A stretch of 6,503 bases of DNA from SAR202 cluster bacterium (lineage in GTDB: Bacteria > Chloroflexota > Dehalococcoidia > UBA3495): assembly GCA_009392075.1 (NCBI GenBank), contig VFHG01000070.1, positions 1 to 6,503 of the forward strand. Direction: 5' to 3'. Below are positions 1 through 4,904 of the stretch, one piece after another. Numbering within the stretch: the first letter of the stretch is position 1; each line of letters begins with the position of its first letter. The notes under the pieces are model-generated. The model had not been told where the DNA came from and ran no database searches. It worked only from the letters and a program-made list of their open reading frames with translations. The translations under genes and the position numbers were made by a program.

Positions 1-279
1 CCAGGCAGTGGACGCGCAGGCGCCACCAATGAGTTCATAGACGGCAATCTGGGTCACCAGGTCGGCCTCGGTCCCGCCGAATTCTTTGGGGATCGCGATG
101 GCCAAGAGCCCGGCCTCATGGAGGTCTTGTATGTTCTCCACTGGTACCCGGCGCTGACGGTCGGCCTCAGCGGCCCGCTCCGCGATACGCCCAGCCGCCT
201 GGTTGGCCGCCCGCACCAGGTCTTCCCTGGGTTGGACCAAATCCGCAGCCAAGGCCAAGGGCTGTTCCTTTTTCACCAC
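1..279 (-). CDS. Acyl-CoA dehydrogenase-superfamily flavoprotein, N-terminal part (runs off left edge)
   Basis: Reading leftward from a GTG at 279, 93 codons stay open to the window edge, so only the N-terminal alpha-helical domain is seen. Residues 31-93 match the start of the acyl-CoA dehydrogenase fold: a charged helix (RIAERAAEADRQRRVP, 31-46), then HEAGLLAIAIPKEFGG (54-69), the family's 'GLLGLxVPExYGG' segment, then YELIGGACASTAW (81-93), the flavin-side helix. The fold includes true acyl-CoA dehydrogenases and group D flavin monooxygenases (HsaA, DszC). The Trp after STA is common in the monooxygenase branch, but the deciding catalytic region lies outside the window. The GTG at 279 (or 276) is chosen because GGGGGAG lies 8 nt upstream and no ATG is better placed. 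The gene follows the alcohol dehydrogenase by 47 bp on the same strand with no terminator between, so the two are probably co-transcribed. Superfamily call is firm; function is open. Confidence 0.82.
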   Translation of the reverse strand, partial: MVKKEQPLALAADLVQPREDLVRAANQAAGRIAERAAEADRQRRVPVENIQDLHEAGLLAIAIPKEFGGTEADLVTQIAVYELIGGACASTAW

Positions 280-287
280 CGTCGCTA

Positions 288-294
288 CTCCCCC
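288..294 (-). promoter_or_regulatory. Ribosome binding site fixing a GTG start
   Basis: On the minus strand GGGGGAG sits 8 nt before a GTG-GTG pair at 279-274. The frame is open further upstream but has no ATG with a Shine-Dalgarno sequence, so this site decides the start of the acyl-CoA-dehydrogenase-like gene. Either GTG could be used; the first has the better spacing. Confidence 0.6.
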
Positions 295-326
295 GATTCG
301 TCGATTAAGTTGCCAGGACAGACGGC

Positions 327-1433
327 CTAGGGGACCAACATGGCCCTGGTGATAGGAGTCTGGCTCTGGTCCCACTCAGCCTGGGCAAAAGCCTCATTGA
401 CCTCGGCGAGGGGGAAGGTGTGGGAGACGATCTTATCGAAGGGTAGGACGTCCTGTTTACGGACCAGGAAGTTCAACAGTCTGGGCAGCAACTCGGGCTT
501 GTACATCAGCGATCCCACGATGTTCTTGCCGGTGAGCAGCTTGGAAGGGTCGATGGACACCTCCTTGCCACGGACGATGTCGCCAATCTCTACGAAGGTG
601 CCGCCGTTGCTCAGCATGTCGATTCCTTCCTTGAGCAACTCGGCCCGGCCCACCAACTCCATCACCACATCGGCGCCACGGTCGTCGGTCAATTCCCTGA
701 CCCGTTGCAGACGAGTCTCAGGAGTGTTGAATTCCTCGATATTTATCGTGTGGTCAGCCCCAAATTCCTCGGCCAGTTGCAAGCGGTTCTCCAGACGGTC
801 TATGACAATCACCCGGTCGGCGCCCATCTCCTTGGCCATGGCTGTGGCGTGGATGCCGAGGCCGCCGGCGCCTTGGATCACTACGTAATCGCCCTCACCC
901 GCCTGTGCTCGGATCAGACCGGTGGTGACGGTGCCCATGGCGCAGTTCACCGGACCCAAAATGTTGTCGTCCAGCTCGTCTGGAACCTTGAAGAAGGGAT
1001 GTCGAGGCGGCAAATAGAGGTAATCCGAATAGGTGGCTACAAAATAAGGCCAGACCCCGGCTGCCGGATAGTTACGGTTCATGCACCAGTTGGTGTTTCC
1101 CTTCAGGCACTGGCGACAGTGGTAACAGGGGAAGACAGCCGCGTAGATGACCCGGTCTCCCTTTTTGATTGGCTCTCCCGCGGAGTCGGTTTCGATCCCG
1201 TCTCCCAGGATCTCCACCACTCCGGTACCCTCGTGCCCCATGGCCCGGCCAGTGGGCGGTATGGGGAGGTTTTCTTGGTTCTGGTCACCCCGCCAGGTGT
1301 GGAGGTCTGAGCCGCAGACGCCCGCTTGGGTCATGCGTAGTATGACTGCGCCGGGAGCGGGCTCCGGAACGTCGTACTCTTCTATCACAAAGGGTTTGCC
1401 GTATTCCTTGCAGACTACTACTCGGCCTTTCAT
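327..1433 (-). CDS. Zinc-dependent medium-chain alcohol dehydrogenase
   Basis: A complete 368-residue protein, normal length for the medium-chain dehydrogenase/reductase family. It probably oxidises an alcohol to an aldehyde or ketone with NAD+ in the cytosol. Visible motifs: catalytic zinc ligands Cys40 (GVCGSDLH), His67-Glu68 (GHEGTG) and probably Cys164 (NCAMGT); structural zinc ligands Cys103, Cys106, Cys109 and Cys117 (C-x2-C-x2-C-x7-C); Rossmann loop GAGGLG at 188-193; and acidic Asp212 at the end of the second beta strand (VIVIDR), which favours NAD+ over NADP+. All key residues are intact. Start: ATG at 1433 with AGGAGG five nt upstream. It heads a minus-strand operon with the acyl-CoA-dehydrogenase-like gene and is divergent from the HpaB-type monooxygenase. 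The substrate is unknown; the family also includes threonine, sorbitol and formaldehyde dehydrogenases, and the catabolic setting suggests a degradation intermediate. Confidence 0.93.
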   Translation of the reverse strand: MKGRVVVCKEYGKPFVIEEYDVPEPAPGAVILRMTQAGVCGSDLHTWRGDQNQENLPIPPTGRAMGHEGTGVVEILGDGIETDSAGEPIKKGDRVIYAAVFPCYHCRQCLKGNTNWCMNRNYPAAGVWPYFVATYSDYLYLPPRHPFFKVPDELDDNILGPVNCAMGTVTTGLIRAQAGEGDYVVIQGAGGLGIHATAMAKEMGADRVIVIDRLENRLQLAEEFGADHTINIEEFNTPETRLQRVRELTDDRGADVVMELVGRAELLKEGIDMLSNGGTFVEIGDIVRGKEVSIDPSKLLTGKNIVGSLMYKPELLPRLLNFLVRKQDVLPFDKIVSHTFPLAEVNEAFAQAEWDQSQTPITRAMLVP

Positions 1434-1500
1434 ATGTTCCTCCTACTGCTGGCCATAGTGCCCCGAACCTTCCGCGATGCGGCTGGCGGTCGGCCGCCGG

Positions 1501-1536
1501 GGGGTTGAAAAGACGCCGGTAACATACCACAACCCC
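1501..1536. repeat. Inverted repeat in the divergent control region
   Basis: Seven-base arms GGGGTTG (1501-1507) and CAACCCC (1530-1536) are separated by 22 nt, about two helical turns centre to centre. They lie between the two divergent genes, close to the 12-bp palindrome. They could be half-sites for a dimeric regulator or chance in a GC-rich region. Confidence 0.3.
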
Positions 1537-1542
1537 TCGTGG

Positions 1543-1554
1543 AACGGTACCGTT
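1543..1554. promoter_or_regulatory. Perfect 12-bp palindrome, candidate operator
   Basis: AACGGTACCGTT reads identically on both strands. It is centred about 35 bp upstream of the -35 box of the monooxygenase promoter and about 115 bp upstream of the alcohol dehydrogenase start, inside the divergent gap. Short palindromes of this kind are typical sites for homodimeric helix-turn-helix regulators (TetR-, GntR- or MarR-like), so it is a good candidate for shared control of both operons. No regulator gene is visible in the window. Confidence 0.45.
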
Positions 1555-1583
1555 TGTCCGGTCATACGCCACACATCCCAGCT

Positions 1584-1612
1584 TTGACACCCCAATATGC
1601 CGCTGCTACACT
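1584..1612 (+). promoter_or_regulatory. Sigma70-type promoter for the HpaB-like monooxygenase
   Basis: A perfect -35 box TTGACA (1584-1589) is followed after exactly 17 bp by TACACT (1607-1612), four of six matches to the -10 consensus. Transcription would start near 1619, giving a leader of about 47 nt before the ATG at 1666. The position, spacing and orientation fit the downstream gene well. Confidence 0.65.
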
Positions 1613-1622
1613 CGCCGCAATC

Positions 1623-1652
1623 TGGCTAGGGCTCCAAATGATCGCCCAGCCA
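1623..1652 (+). promoter_or_regulatory. Leader hairpin directly upstream of the ribosome binding site
   Basis: TGGCT-A-GGGC (1623-1632) pairs with GCCC-AGCCA (1644-1652) to form nine base pairs with one bulged A and an 11-nt loop. The stem ends one nucleotide before the Shine-Dalgarno GGAGG (1654-1658), which is 7 nt from the ATG. If transcription starts near 1619, this hairpin makes up most of the short leader, and its stability could affect ribosome access or mRNA life. Confidence 0.4.
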
Positions 1653-1665
1653 CGGAGGATAATCC

Positions 1666-3120
1666 ATGCCCGTTAGGACCGGTGAGCAGTATATAGAAGG
1701 TCTATCTAAGAAGCCTGCCGAGGTCTGGATCAGCGGCGAAAAGGTCAAAGACGTCACCACCCACACCGCATTCCAGAATGGCGTGCGCTCTCTGGCCGCC
1801 CTCTACGACCAGCAGCATGACCCGGCCACCAAAGACTCGATGACCTTTGAATCACCGTCTTCGGGCGACCCGGTCGGGCTGTCTTTCATCATCCCCAAGA
1901 CCATCAACGATTTGGTCAGACGGCGTGAGATGATGACCAATTGGGCCTGGGAAAGCTGTGGCATGATGGCCCGCACGCCCGACTTTTTGAACAACGCGGT
2001 GTCCAGTTGGGCGGGCTCGGCGGATTATTTCGTAGACAACCGTCCGGAGTTTAAAGACAATGTCCTGCGCTACCACGAGTACATCCGCGAGAACGACCTT
2101 ACTCTGACCCATACCTTGGTGAACCTGCAGCGCAGCCGCAACACCGCCATCCACGACAACATTGAAGACCAAGTAGCGCTGACGGTTGTCGATGAGACCG
2201 CCGAAGGGATCGTGGTGCACGGCAGCCGAATCTTGGCCACCCTGGGACCCATATCCGACGAGATCGCAGTCTACCCCACCCGCACCCACATACTGGGCAA
2301 AGACTCCTGGCGGCAGGCCTTCTCTTTCGCCCTGCCGTGCGCCACCCCCGGCATGCGGTTCATGTGCCGGGAGAGTCTGGACATCGGCCGCTCCAGCTTC
2401 GACCACCCACTGGCATCAAGGTTCGAGGAGATGGATGCCCTGGTCTTTTTCGACAACGTCCTGGTGCCCTGGGAGCGGGTGTTCCTGCTGGGCGACGTGG
2501 ACATGTGCAACGACTACTCGGCGGCGACCCAGTCCGCCGCTCACACCGGGCAACAGGTGGTCAACCGGACCGCGGTCAAAACCGAGTTCGTCCTGGGACT
2601 CACTTCGCTGATGGCGGAAACTCTGGGTTCGACCCAGGTCCCCCACGTTCAGGAGCGCATCGGCGAGATCGTTATCTACCTGGAGACTCTAAAAGCCTGC
2701 GTGCGGGCCGCGGAGGCCGATGCCACGCTGAACAAATGGGGTGTGATGTGTCCGGCCCAGGGTCCGTTGGTCGCCGGCCGACAGCTGTACTCCAGGACTA
2801 TCTACCCCAGGCTCGCCGAGATCGTGCAACTACTCGGCTCAAGCAGCCTGATGGCCCTGCCCACCGAGGCCGACTTCAACACTCCGGTGGGTCCGGAGTT
2901 GGAACGCTACCTGGCCACTGATTCCACCGGCGCCAAAGACCGGGTCCGCCTGTTCCACCTGGCCTGGGACGTAGCTTGCAGCGCCTTCGGCGGCCGGCAA
3001 GTGCTCTATGAGCGCTTCTTCGGCGGGGACCCGGTGCGCAACGCCATGTCCCTCTACCAGACCTACAACAAGCAAAGCGCCATGGACCGGGTGCAGCGGT
3101 TCCTGGAGCGGGAGGGGTGA
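1666..3120 (+). CDS. HpaB-type (4-hydroxyphenylacetate 3-monooxygenase family) flavin monooxygenase, oxygenase component
   Basis: At 484 residues this is full length for the HpaB/HadA/TftD family: group D oxygenases that take reduced FAD from a separate reductase and hydroxylate phenols ortho to the OH. Typical segments are the N-terminal RTGEQYIEGL (4-13), the helix ending MMARTPDFLNN (100-110), LTLTHTLVN (145-153), the middle beta domain with RILATLGPISDEIAVYP (188-204), FFDNVLVPWERVF (261-273), and a C-terminal helical bundle with GSSSLMALPTEADF (391-404) and FGGRQVLYERFFGGDP (441-456). By hand alignment Arg103 and His149 match active-site Arg113 and His155 of E. coli HpaB, while Tyr117 is replaced by Phe107. 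The iron-sulfur ligands of the related 4-hydroxybutyryl-CoA dehydratase seem absent (only Cys98 in that region), favouring a monooxygenase. Start: ATG with GGAGG 7 nt upstream. No reductase is nearby. The VOC dioxygenase gene downstream suggests hydroxylation followed by ring cleavage. Confidence 0.88.
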   Translation: MPVRTGEQYIEGLSKKPAEVWISGEKVKDVTTHTAFQNGVRSLAALYDQQHDPATKDSMTFESPSSGDPVGLSFIIPKTINDLVRRREMMTNWAWESCGMMARTPDFLNNAVSSWAGSADYFVDNRPEFKDNVLRYHEYIRENDLTLTHTLVNLQRSRNTAIHDNIEDQVALTVVDETAEGIVVHGSRILATLGPISDEIAVYPTRTHILGKDSWRQAFSFALPCATPGMRFMCRESLDIGRSSFDHPLASRFEEMDALVFFDNVLVPWERVFLLGDVDMCNDYSAATQSAAHTGQQVVNRTAVKTEFVLGLTSLMAETLGSTQVPHVQERIGEIVIYLETLKACVRAAEADATLNKWGVMCPAQGPLVAGRQLYSRTIYPRLAEIVQLLGSSSLMALPTEADFNTPVGPELERYLATDSTGAKDRVRLFHLAWDVACSAFGGRQVLYERFFGGDPVRNAMSLYQTYNKQSAMDRVQRFLEREG

Positions 3121-3140
3121 GATAAGCTGGATTCGACCTT

Positions 3141-3182
3141 GATTCCAAACAGGGGGGCGCTTGTGCGTTGCCCCTTGGAATT
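3141..3182 (+). other. Strong intergenic hairpin after the monooxygenase gene
   Basis: ATTCCAA (3142-3148) pairs with TTGGAAT (3175-3181), with a possible outer G-U pair at 3141/3182. Above a 3-nt bulge, GGGG (3152-3155) pairs with CCCC (3171-3174), then two possible G-U pairs, then CGC/GCG closing a TTGT loop. It starts 21 bp after the monooxygenase stop codon. There is no T-tract behind it, so it is not a standard intrinsic terminator. It could stabilise the 3' end of the monooxygenase mRNA or attenuate read-through into the next gene. Confidence 0.5.
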
Positions 3183-3217
3183 CTGCGGTTGAAAAGGTAT
3201 AGTATTCGGTATATCAA
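3175..3217 (+). promoter_or_regulatory. Promoter region for the VOC dioxygenase gene
   Basis: Two overlapping sigma70-like options are visible. The first is TTGGAA (3175-3180), 17 bp, TATAGT (3198-3203), with a 5/6 -10 box. The second is TTGAAA (3189-3194), 17 bp, TATCAA (3212-3217). The stretch 3189-3225 is much richer in A and T than its surroundings and holds GGTATA twice (3196-3201, 3208-3213). The -35 of the first option lies in the right arm of the hairpin at 3141-3182. The start would lie about 60-75 nt before the ATG. Confidence 0.5.
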
Positions 3218-3274
3218 TTAACACTATCTGGCGTGGATTCCTATTTAATAGCGCCCCAAGATCGGGGAAGGATT

Positions 3275-3280
3275 AGGAGG
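3275..3280 (+). promoter_or_regulatory. Ribosome binding site deciding the VOC gene start
   Basis: A full AGGAGG lies 6 nt before ATG 3287. The frame is also open from an ATG at 3233, which would add 18 residues, but that ATG has no Shine-Dalgarno sequence and the extra residues fall outside the domain. The start is therefore set at 3287. Confidence 0.85.
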
Positions 3281-3286
3281 ACTGAT

Positions 3287-3742
3287 ATGGCAAAACCCAA
3301 GAGGATTGGACACCTGGTTATCAACGTCAAAGACGTGGATGCCTCGACCAAGTTCTACACCGAAGTTTTGGGCTTCGAGATTTCTCTGGAGCGCCCCGGA
3401 TTCGGGACCTTCCTGACCTGCGGCTCGATCCACCACGACCTAGCTTTGTTCCAGGCTCCTGAAGGCGCCTCCGAAGTAACCGAAGGCGGCCTGGGCCTGA
3501 ACCACATGGCCATCCAGGTGGAAGACTTCGCCGAGCTGACCGACTACTACAACAAACTCCAGCAGTACTTCGAGAAGTCAGACCTCCGGACTACTGACCA
3601 CAGCATGACCAAGAGCATCTACATCAAAGACCCGGACGGCAACGGCATCGAGTTGTTCTGCAACTCCCAAGACAACGCCGTGGACGGCCTGGCCGAGATG
3701 CGCAGCCCCGACCGCAAGAACAAGGAGTTGGTCTTCGACTAG
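3287..3742 (+). CDS. Single-domain VOC protein, CatE-like type I extradiol dioxygenase candidate
   Basis: A 151-residue protein of the vicinal oxygen chelate superfamily with two beta-alpha-beta-beta-beta modules. Module one begins KRIGHLVINVKDVDASTKFYTEVLGFEISLE (5-35). Module two begins LGLNHMAIQVEDFAELTDYYNKL (69-91) and ends SIYIKDPDGNGIELF (110-124). The expected metal triad is present: His9, His73 and Glu122. His49/His50 (SIHHDLALF) and Tyr112, ten residues before the Glu, correspond to active-site residues of catechol 2,3-dioxygenase-type enzymes, and DHSMTKSIY (104-112) resembles the DHGVS-x-x-x-Y segment of CatE-like proteins. This favours an Fe(II) ring-cleaving dioxygenase over a glyoxalase or resistance protein, though the superfamily is functionally broad. 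The gene follows the HpaB-type monooxygenase on the same strand, with its own promoter-like region, and ends at an intrinsic terminator. That fits cleavage of the catechol made by the hydroxylase. Confidence 0.85.
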   Translation: MAKPKRIGHLVINVKDVDASTKFYTEVLGFEISLERPGFGTFLTCGSIHHDLALFQAPEGASEVTEGGLGLNHMAIQVEDFAELTDYYNKLQQYFEKSDLRTTDHSMTKSIYIKDPDGNGIELFCNSQDNAVDGLAEMRSPDRKNKELVFD

Positions 3743-3770
3743 TCCTTCTTTTTAGCGACTGGCAAACCAA

Positions 3771-3803
3771 GAGGCCCCCGGAGATTCCGGGGGCCTCCTT
3801 TTT
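3771..3803 (+). terminator. Intrinsic (rho-independent) terminator
   Basis: GAGGCCCCCGGA (3771-3782) pairs perfectly with TCCGGGGGCCTC (3786-3797) around a 3-nt loop, giving a 12-bp GC-rich stem followed by C and five T residues (3799-3803). It lies 28 bp after the VOC gene stop codon and ends that transcription unit. The downstream HAD gene therefore needs its own promoter. The opposite strand lacks a good T-tract. Confidence 0.93.
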
Positions 3804-3842
3804 GTTGGGCTGGCATGAACCAATCGTTTTGCCTGGGGTCAT

Positions 3843-3852
3843 GTAATATTAC
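3843..3852. promoter_or_regulatory. AT-rich palindrome and possible -10 upstream of the HAD gene
   Basis: GTAATATTAC is a perfect 10-bp palindrome and contains TAATAT (3844-3849), a possible -10 box about 38 bp before the HAD start. No convincing -35 box lies 16-18 bp upstream. It lies between the terminator and the HAD gene, where a promoter is required, so promoter or operator roles are plausible but weakly supported. Confidence 0.3.
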
Positions 3853-3886
3853 CTAGCCTTATTCGCTGTCGGACCCAAAGGACTCA

Positions 3887-4663
3887 ATGGCCAATAATTC
3901 ACTGAACAGCCGCCGCCCGCTCATTCTGGCGGCGGCCCTGGACTTGGACGGAACCGTCATCGGTCCCGACGAAAATATATCCCCGGCAGTTCACGAGGCC
4001 ATCGTGCGGTTGGCCGAACGGATACACGTGTTCATCGCCACCGGCCGGGAGCCGGCCGATGTTTTGCGATATGCCAATGAACTGGGCCTAACGACCCCTC
4101 AACTCTGCGACGGCGGCGCTAATATCCTGGACCCGGTGCAAGGTGTATCGACCTGGGCTGCGCCGTTGGGGCCGGTCAATGCCGAGGCTGTGGTCACCAG
4201 GCTCAGGGAGATGGGCTCAGCCTTCGTCGCAACCCACGCCAGCGGCACAGCCAGCACCTTCGACGATGTGCCTGACTGGGACTTGATCCGCGTGTCGGCC
4301 CTGGACTTGGACGAAGACACCGCCGACGCGCTGGCGACAGAGTTCCGCCGCAACAAGAACATGTATGTGATCAAGGCAGTGTTGCCCTACAACGGGCTGT
4401 GGGCCGTGGACTTCACCTTGGCCGGGGTGGACAAGGCGTCCGGAATCGCCCGCGTGGGGCGGACCCTCGGCGTAAACCCGACCAACATGGTCGCGGTGGG
4501 GGACAGCTACAACGACCTGCCGATGCTGAAAGCCTGTCGGTTCAGCGTCGCCATGGGCAACGCCCCACCAGAGGTTAAAGACGCCGCCGAATTCGTGGCC
4601 CCATCGGTTGCCGAAGACGGTCTGGCCGTCGCCATCAATGAGTACGTGCTGCCGCGGGTTTAG
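3887..4663 (+). CDS. HAD-superfamily phosphatase, Cof-type (subfamily IIB)
   Basis: A complete 258-residue protein with all four haloacid dehalogenase motifs: motif I DLDGT at 19-23 (nucleophile Asp19, acid/base Asp21), motif II ATGRE at 51-55 (Thr52), motif III Lys183 in VDKASG, and motif IV GDSYNDLPML at 205-214 (Asp206 and Asp210 for Mg2+). The 100-residue segment between motifs II and III is the size of a C2 cap, placing it with Cof/YbiV-like enzymes that dephosphorylate sugar phosphates, phosphoglycolate or similar small molecules. It is soluble, with no signal peptide. ATG 3887 is chosen because AAAGGA (3877-3882) lies four nt upstream and the core starts soon after. The terminator at 3771-3803 separates it from the VOC gene, and the next gene is convergent, so it is probably monocistronic. 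Its link to the oxygenases is unclear; the exact substrate cannot be inferred. Confidence 0.92.
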   Translation: MANNSLNSRRPLILAAALDLDGTVIGPDENISPAVHEAIVRLAERIHVFIATGREPADVLRYANELGLTTPQLCDGGANILDPVQGVSTWAAPLGPVNAEAVVTRLREMGSAFVATHASGTASTFDDVPDWDLIRVSALDLDEDTADALATEFRRNKNMYVIKAVLPYNGLWAVDFTLAGVDKASGIARVGRTLGVNPTNMVAVGDSYNDLPMLKACRFSVAMGNAPPEVKDAAEFVAPSVAEDGLAVAINEYVLPRV

Positions 4664-4717
4664 GCTGCCAGCAATTTAGCTGACCTGTCGATGTCGTACC
4701 ACTTACTTAAGTTGAGA

Positions 4718-4737
4718 ATGCTCCGCAACTCGAGCAT
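4718..4737. repeat. Short inverted repeat downstream of the HAD gene
   Basis: ATGCTC (4718-4723) and GAGCAT (4732-4737) can form a 6-bp stem with an 8-nt loop, 54 bp after the HAD stop codon. There is no T-tract, so a terminator role is weak. No better candidate is seen immediately after the HAD gene. Confidence 0.25.
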
Positions 4738-4750
4738 GACTTATGCACAT

Positions 4751-4775
4751 CCTTCGACGGGCTCAGGGCGAGCGG
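4751..4775. repeat. Dispersed-repeat-like element between convergent genes
   Basis: The 25 bases beginning CCTTCGACGGGCTCAGGG and ending CGAGCGG resemble, from memory, a short intergenic repeat (CCTTCGACAAGCTCAGG-type) scattered through many bacterial genomes, including Chloroflexota. It lies in the non-coding gap between the convergent HAD and luciferase-like genes, the usual site for such elements. Only one copy is in the window, so its repeat status rests on resemblance. Confidence 0.4.
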
Positions 4776-4803
4776 ATTCGTAGGTTATTTTGCCTTGATT
4801 TAG

Positions 4804-4852
4804 CCTGCAATGGCTTGAATGCACCTGGCCCACGACGGCCAATCCTGCAATG
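4804..4852. repeat. Pair of 9-bp direct repeats
   Basis: CCTGCAATG occurs at 4804-4812 and again at 4844-4852, 40 bp apart, in the same non-coding gap. The second copy runs into the outer arm of the following hairpin. Such a pair could be the trace of a small insertion or duplication, or chance. Confidence 0.3.
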
Positions 4853-4888
4853 AAACAGGGCAGGTCAGAGACCTGCCCCCACGGTTTC
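4852..4888 (-). terminator. Hairpin downstream of the luciferase-like gene, candidate terminator or REP-like element
   Basis: GGGCAGGTC (4858-4866) and GACCTGCCC (4870-4878) form a perfect 9-bp stem with a 3-nt loop. GAAAC (4852-4856) and GTTTC (4884-4888) can extend it across an internal loop. On the minus strand the core stem begins 27 bp after the luciferase-like stop codon and is followed by TGTTTC, a weak T-tract, so it may end that operon. GC-rich hairpins like this are also found as dispersed palindromic units. Confidence 0.45.
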
Positions 4889-4904
4889 GGTTGATTCGCC
4901 CAAA

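Noticed and set aside
118..330. Plus-strand 70-codon open frame
   Set aside because: It lies antisense to the acyl-CoA-dehydrogenase-like coding region, has no ribosome binding site and encodes a low-complexity Pro/Arg-rich sequence typical of GC-rich shadows.
705..1310. Plus-strand 201-codon open frame opposite the alcohol dehydrogenase
   Set aside because: The minus strand carries an intact dehydrogenase with all zinc and NAD motifs; this frame shows no recognisable domain.
1285..1590. Minus-strand 101-codon frame overlapping the dehydrogenase start and the divergent gap
   Set aside because: It overlaps a well-supported start and the control region, is rich in Arg/Ser/Gly and has no domain.
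1852..2406. Minus-strand 184-codon frame opposite the HpaB-like gene
   Set aside because: The plus strand encodes a clear full-length HpaB-family protein; the reverse frame is Gly/Val/Asp-rich with no motif, a product of codon bias.
1666..3120. 4-hydroxybutyryl-CoA dehydratase, a relative of HpaB
   Set aside because: That enzyme needs a Cys-x3-Cys pair plus His and Cys ligands for a 4Fe-4S cluster; here only Cys98 is present in the first region, and the later ligand pattern is not seen.
3233..3286. Upstream extension of the VOC protein by 18 residues
   Set aside because: The ATG at 3233 has no Shine-Dalgarno sequence, whereas ATG 3287 has AGGAGG at ideal spacing and starts just before the first VOC strand.
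3744..3755. T-rich run just after the VOC stop codon as a terminator
   Set aside because: No hairpin precedes it; the real terminator is 3771-3803.
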